A stretch of 64,000 nucleotides of DNA from Gemmatimonadota bacterium (lineage in GTDB: Bacteria; Latescibacterota; UBA2968; UBA8231): NCBI GenBank assembly GCA_018672475.1, contig JABHFS010000004.1, positions 19,805 to 83,804 on the forward strand, given 5' to 3'. How positions within the stretch are numbered: position 1 is the first letter of the stretch; the number at the start of each line of letters is the position of its first letter. Shown in pieces: positions 60,730 through 64,000 of the stretch. A program made the position numbers and the translations under genes. Under the pieces are notes generated by a model that was not told the origin of the DNA, did no database searches, and saw only the letters and a list, made by a program, of their open reading frames with translations.

Positions 60730-60754
60730 TGGTGCCGAAGGTGGGACTCGAACC
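60730..60754 (-). repeat. 25-bp copy of tRNA-Leu 3' end (att-like)
   Basis: The longest of the three copies: TGGTGCCGAAGGTGGGACTC plus GAACC equals the acceptor and T-arm of the tRNA-Leu at 63884-63970. It then diverges into TAACGG, so the rest of the tRNA is absent. Confidence 0.75.
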
Positions 60755-60858
60755 TAACGGAAAAACTATGGTTCGTCCTGCGACCTGATGCCGAACAATT
60801 CCAGCCTATCGCTCTGGGATAGCGTGCCGCCGGCACTGTGATGCGAGCGATCTTTCGC

Positions 60859-61045
60859 TCATCCCTCGACCTGTAGCACCACGCACGTCATATCGTCACC
60901 CTGCGGTTCGTCCATAGCGAAGCCCTGCACTATGCCGATCAGTCGATCGGTCAACGTCTCGGTGCAACACTCCCCCATTATCGCCGCCTTATACCAAATT
61001 GAATGATCGATATCCGCCTGTTTATCGATCTCAGTCAGAGAATGA
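60859..61045 (-). pseudogene. SpoIIE/PP2C-type serine phosphatase C-terminal remnant
   Basis: The minus frame LTEIDKQADIDHSIWYKAAI, CCTETLTDRLIGIVQGFAMD ends in EPQGDDMTCVVLQVEG. The DEPxDDxTxVVLxV ending is that of SpoIIE-like phosphatases. The catalytic core upstream is missing. Confidence 0.6.
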
Positions 61046-61109
61046 GGGTTAACATCAGGACATCGTCAGATCAATCTGGTATTACTTCGAGTTTTCAAGA
61101 CTGGCTAAC

Positions 61110-62768
61110 CTAATCGTTCTCGGCATATTCCGCATATGCCTTTTCCAACAACCTGATAGTAGCTTTTTTTTGTGGTTGGATTTCAAGAGCGCTTCTGAGA
61201 GCATACACTGCTTTGGCGTACTGTTTTTTCGTCACATACCCGGCGCCCAAATTGTGGTACAATGCCGAAATATTGAAGTCAAGATTATCCTTGAGGGGTC
61301 CTGCTTGTGTATAGACTTGTGCACTGCGACGCCGTCCTAGGTCCCTGAGATCCGTACTCTCCTGCTCCTGCTCCAAGACGGCAAGGAATGCATTTAACCA
61401 CAGACTTTCCGGAAACTCTTGCACGCCACGTTGTAGAACTGGAAACGCATCTTCTCCCACAGAAGGGAGAAGCAATCCCAGATGGTGATAGATGTCTTCG
61501 CGGTCCACGTTCCGTTTACCTCCGGCGGCTAGCGCGCGCTGGTATTGGGCGATGGCACTCGAAATATCTCCAGCTGCAGCAAAATAGCGGCCGGAACTAT
61601 ATTGTGAAACGGCTTCTGTGCGTCTAAGATAATAGCTGCCGCTGAAGCAAATCAGCAACATGAGACTCACGTAAAAGGGCACTGCCAATTTGGTAGACCG
61701 TTGTGCGACAAATTTGGTGACATGCATCAGTCCCATGGAGATCAGGACGACGACGCCCGCGTTCGCAAAATATAAGTAACGAGAAGGCCCCGTTGCGATT
61801 TCCTGCACGTATGTTGGGTCAAGGAGCATGAAAGGCAATAGACCCAGAAGGGTCCAAGAACACCAAATAGATACCATACCTCTCTGAAAAAAAATGGCCC
61901 ACGATGCTCCTATCGCAGCAACGGCTCCCAGATAATATTCCCAGACATGCGTTTTATATAGAGCAGCCGGTACCCAATGAGTGGTCGCAAGTAGGCGACC
62001 CAACATAAATGAATAGGCTCTTGCCGACTCAATAGGATTAAGTCCTTCGCTAAGAAGAGTTATTTGTGGGGCCCTGCTATAATAGAATCGAATAAATAGG
62101 ATGCAGGCCACAGTCGCAGTGATAAGGGGTATTAAAGCCACGCTCCGGCGCTTCCAATTCTCTCTTCGGATATGCGCTATTAGGCAGATTGGTAGAGCCA
62201 AGACAGCAGAAATATGCGTGAGGATTCCAGACAATGCGAAAGCGTACGTAGCAACGACATAAGCGGTTCCGTCTTTTTGTTGCCATCGAGAGAAGAACAC
62301 AACTGTGAGACTACAGAAGATGAAAGCCAATGGGTAACAGTGGGCCGAGATCCAATGCACCGCCCTAAAGTGTGATACGCCCAATAAAAAGAACAATCCG
62401 GCTGTCAGGCTGGTGATCATCTCAGACCCCAACTGTCGGCAAACCAAAGCGAGAAGGCAACTACTTATGATGTGAAGTAAAATGCCTGTTGTATGGAAGG
62501 CGCGCGCATTCTCTCCCCATACTGTGTATTCAGCCCATAGGAGAAGCTCAAATATCGGCCTCCCAGGCATGCGCTTCTCGGATGACAGTAGCGATGACAC
62601 TCCGCCTTGGGAAAAATCGAGCATGTATGCCTGATCATGCGTGTCAAAGGGTAATTCGATTACGCCGCCAAAACTCAGTACTGCGCAGATGAGTAAGAGG
62701 AAGATATAGGCCGTCCAGACCACGGCAGTATCGGCAATGGTTATAGCTTGAAAACGGGATTTACACAT
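61110..62768 (-). CDS. Integral membrane glycosyltransferase-like protein with TPR tail
   Basis: 552 residues from ATG 62768. About ten membrane helices (VVWTAYIFLLLICAVLSFGG ... LAVPFYVSLMLLICFSGSYY) are followed by about 150 residues of TPR-like helices (YFAAAGDISSAIAQYQRALA, YHNLGAGYVTKKQYAKAVYA, LRSALEIQPQKKATIRLLEK). A first extracytoplasmic loop with FDTHDQAYMLDFS and RMPGRPIFELLLWAEY resembles the PMT/ArnT GT-C fold, where an Asp is catalytic. The TPR fusion is typical of these proteins. AT-rich compared with the left half. The start overlaps a short frame (62761-62898). Confidence 0.78.
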   Translation of the reverse strand: MCKSRFQAITIADTAVVWTAYIFLLLICAVLSFGGVIELPFDTHDQAYMLDFSQGGVSSLLSSEKRMPGRPIFELLLWAEYTVWGENARAFHTTGILLHIISSCLLALVCRQLGSEMITSLTAGLFFLLGVSHFRAVHWISAHCYPLAFIFCSLTVVFFSRWQQKDGTAYVVATYAFALSGILTHISAVLALPICLIAHIRRENWKRRSVALIPLITATVACILFIRFYYSRAPQITLLSEGLNPIESARAYSFMLGRLLATTHWVPAALYKTHVWEYYLGAVAAIGASWAIFFQRGMVSIWCSWTLLGLLPFMLLDPTYVQEIATGPSRYLYFANAGVVVLISMGLMHVTKFVAQRSTKLAVPFYVSLMLLICFSGSYYLRRTEAVSQYSSGRYFAAAGDISSAIAQYQRALAAGGKRNVDREDIYHHLGLLLPSVGEDAFPVLQRGVQEFPESLWLNAFLAVLEQEQESTDLRDLGRRRSAQVYTQAGPLKDNLDFNISALYHNLGAGYVTKKQYAKAVYALRSALEIQPQKKATIRLLEKAYAEYAEND

Positions 62769-62898
62769 GTATAATCGCGCAGCCAAGAACAAGCATTCCC
62801 TGCCAGTGCACAGCTATTACCTTGGCACTAGTATTTTCACCATGTAGTGCATCCAACTCGGCGATGAATTCCTTCTTAGTCTTCCGCTCGTCGTTCAC
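62761..62898 (-). CDS. Possible 45-residue leader protein overlapping the glycosyltransferase start
   Basis: GTG 62898 follows GAGGAGG, and the frame reads NDERKTKKEFIAELDALHGE, NTSAKVIAVHWQGMLVLGCA. It ends TAA 8 nt inside the next gene. The charged helix resembles the linker before PAS domains of sensor kinases, so it could be a remnant. The overlap would couple translation of the two. Confidence 0.35.
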   Translation of the reverse strand: MNDERKTKKEFIAELDALHGENTSAKVIAVHWQGMLVLGCAIIHV

Positions 62899-63080
62899 CC
62901 ACTGGCCTCCTCAAGGTATTTATGGCCATATAATACGCATTTCGCTACACAGGCAGCAAGGAAATATGGGTTCAACTTCTAAGTGCACCTTTTGCGGTAC
63001 GTGAAAAAACAAAGGCCAACCGGTATATTTCCTTTGTCAATTCACCCGCCCCACGAAGAGGAGCTTATGAAGGAGTATAC

Positions 63081-63366
63081 TCAATGGCAGCAAATTCATC
63101 GCGCAAAAGATCCAGGAATGGTTGAAGGAAAGCCAGATTAAGACGCTGTATATCGATCCGGGAAGCCCGTGGCAAAACGGATATATCGAGAGCTTCCATA
63201 GTCGTTTTCGTGACGAATGTCTGAATCGTGAATGGCTTTTGAATCTACGCGAAGTCCGGGTCGTCATTGAAGATTGGCGGCAGTACTACGACATCGAAAG
63301 GCCACACAGCCGGTTGGGCTATTTAAGCCCAGAAGGATTTATCGCAAACCAAAACGTCTCACTCTA
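63081..63366 (+). pseudogene. IS3-family transposase OrfB, 3' part only
   Basis: The frame NGSKFIAQKIQEWLKESQIK, TLYIDPGSPWQNGYIESFHS and DIERPHSRLGYLSPEGFIAN is the C-terminal rve domain, with the last catalytic Glu in YIESFHSRF. It has no 5' part; sequence before 63081 is unrelated. It could be the other half of the OrfB cut at 56425. Confidence 0.78.
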
Positions 63367-63434
63367 AATGGACCCAAATAGGTGATCCGATCAGAAGGAC
63401 ATAAGCTGTAACACTAGAGAGCTACATGTAGTTT

Positions 63435-63817
63435 CTCGCAGAGAACATCACACCAAAAATTACGAGAGCAGACGCATTCCTATGAACGACGCCTTAGCCG
63501 AATCTCTACGCCGACACCCGCGCCACATTAACAGCCTCTACGTGTTTTGCAATAAAGAAGGCCAACCGCTTAAGAACGTCCGCACTGTTCCCAGATATGC
63601 CGCCAAACGAGCTGGCATCGAAGGTACAATTAAGATGCACCAGCTGCGCCATGCTTTCTGCTCCCATGCTCTAATGCAAGGCATAGATCCAAGAACTGTG
63701 CAGAAGTGGATGGGACACAAGGATCTGAATACAACCTTACGCTATGCCCACGTTTTACCGGACCATGAGAAGGCAGCGATTCAACGACTGCGGTACGATC
63801 ATGGTCACCAAGGCTGA
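63435..63817 (+). pseudogene. Tyrosine recombinase C-terminal remnant
   Basis: The frame begins before ATG 63482 (VVSRREHHTKNYESRRIPMN) and holds KMHQLRHAFCSHALMQG (His-x-x-Arg) and KWMGHKDLNTTLRYAHVLPD (His and Tyr nucleophile). The N-terminal domain and first catalytic Arg are missing. It stands next to the intact tRNA-Leu, as integrases of tRNA-targeting islands do. Confidence 0.78.
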
Positions 63818-63834
63818 GAGCGGCTAATAAAAAA

Positions 63835-63880
63835 GGGCTCAGATCGAAGTTTGAAATTCGACCTAAACCCTTTATTAATA
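63835..63880 (-). terminator. tRNA-Leu terminator
   Basis: On the minus strand: TAAAGGGTTTAGGTCGAATT, a loop, AATTCGATCT-like pairing, GAGCCCTTTTTT. It follows the tRNA by a few bases. Confidence 0.65.
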
Positions 63881-63883
63881 ATA

Positions 63884-63970
63884 TGGTGCCGAAGGTGGGA
63901 CTCGAACCCACACACCCTTTCGGATACTGGATTTTGAATCCAGCGCGTCTACCAGTTCCACCACTTCGGC
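63884..63970 (-). tRNA. tRNA-Leu (anticodon CAA)
   Basis: 87 nt with an encoded CCA. The acceptor stem GCCGAAG pairs with CTTCGGC. The anticodon stem CTGGA/TCCAG holds the loop TTCAAAA, giving anticodon CAA. A long variable arm (TATCCGAAAGGGTGT) marks a class II tRNA, and the T-loop is GGTTCGAGTCC. It reads UUG. Its 3' end is copied at 44285, 55366 and 60730, so it is the likely integration site of the island. Confidence 0.93.
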
Positions 63971-64000
63971 ACAAACACTAGGTAAACAAAGTACGATCCA

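Overview
The window looks like a piece of a GC-rich genome from an uncultured heterotrophic bacterium. Seven phytanoyl-CoA dioxygenase-family (PhyH) genes occur in 64 kb, with sulfatase, Gfo/Idh/MocA, SDR, sugar-phosphate-isomerase-like, DUF4159, TonB-like and FlgD-type C-terminal-domain genes. This mix is most reminiscent of Poribacteria/Latescibacterota-type bacteria (for example sponge or marine-particle associated). That placement is inference; there is no rRNA or other phylogenetic marker here.

Left part (1-9 kb): an enolase-superfamily gene runs off the left edge. It is followed by debris (an IS4-like transposase remnant, a polysaccharide deacetylase broken by a TGA, a frameshifted TonB-like gene, a 194-bp MITE-like element and a frameshifted methyltransferase). 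Then come a sulfatase, a HAD phosphatase, topoisomerase III and a nucleoside hydrolase.

Middle part (9-44 kb): mostly catabolic gene clusters. One minus-strand operon (14.6 to 10.1 kb) couples two PhyH dioxygenases, a ChbG-type deacetylase, an Ldh-type dehydrogenase and an M14 peptidase. A second (22.0 to 16.2 kb) carries SDR, ROK kinase, MetE-like methyltransferase, MBL hydrolase and two Gfo/Idh/MocA oxidoreductases. A third stretch has an aldo/keto reductase and a secreted protein. A probable 2.6-kb integrated mini-element (26.4-29.0 kb: pentapeptide lipoprotein, a 37-residue basic protein, a decayed tyrosine integrase) is bounded by direct repeats. After it come an ankyrin-cyclophilin lipoprotein, a diadenylate cyclase fused to a YbbR domain, more PhyH genes, two TIM-barrel isomerases, a large uncharacterised alpha-helical enzyme-like protein, an SDR and a 655-residue secreted protein.

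Right part (44-64 kb): a mosaic island next to an intact tRNA-Leu(CAA) at the right edge. Three further copies of the tRNA 3' end (44.29, 55.37 and 60.73 kb), each with a terminator hairpin beside it, mark repeated site-specific integration. Fragments of tyrosine and serine recombinases remain. Cargo includes SDR, phosphotriesterase, CocE hydrolase, class V aminotransferase, acetoacetate-decarboxylase-like and glycosyltransferase genes, a paralogue of the 35.9-kb protein, a broken toxin-antitoxin pair and IS3/IS4 elements.

The most unusual signal is a pair of about 150-nt intergenic elements (8891-9048 and 22329-22478). They share a conserved core, but their outer stems differ in sequence while remaining self-complementary, and the apical stem covaries. 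They look like a structured RNA or hairpin-DNA family. A third, unrelated long hairpin precedes the diadenylate cyclase gene.
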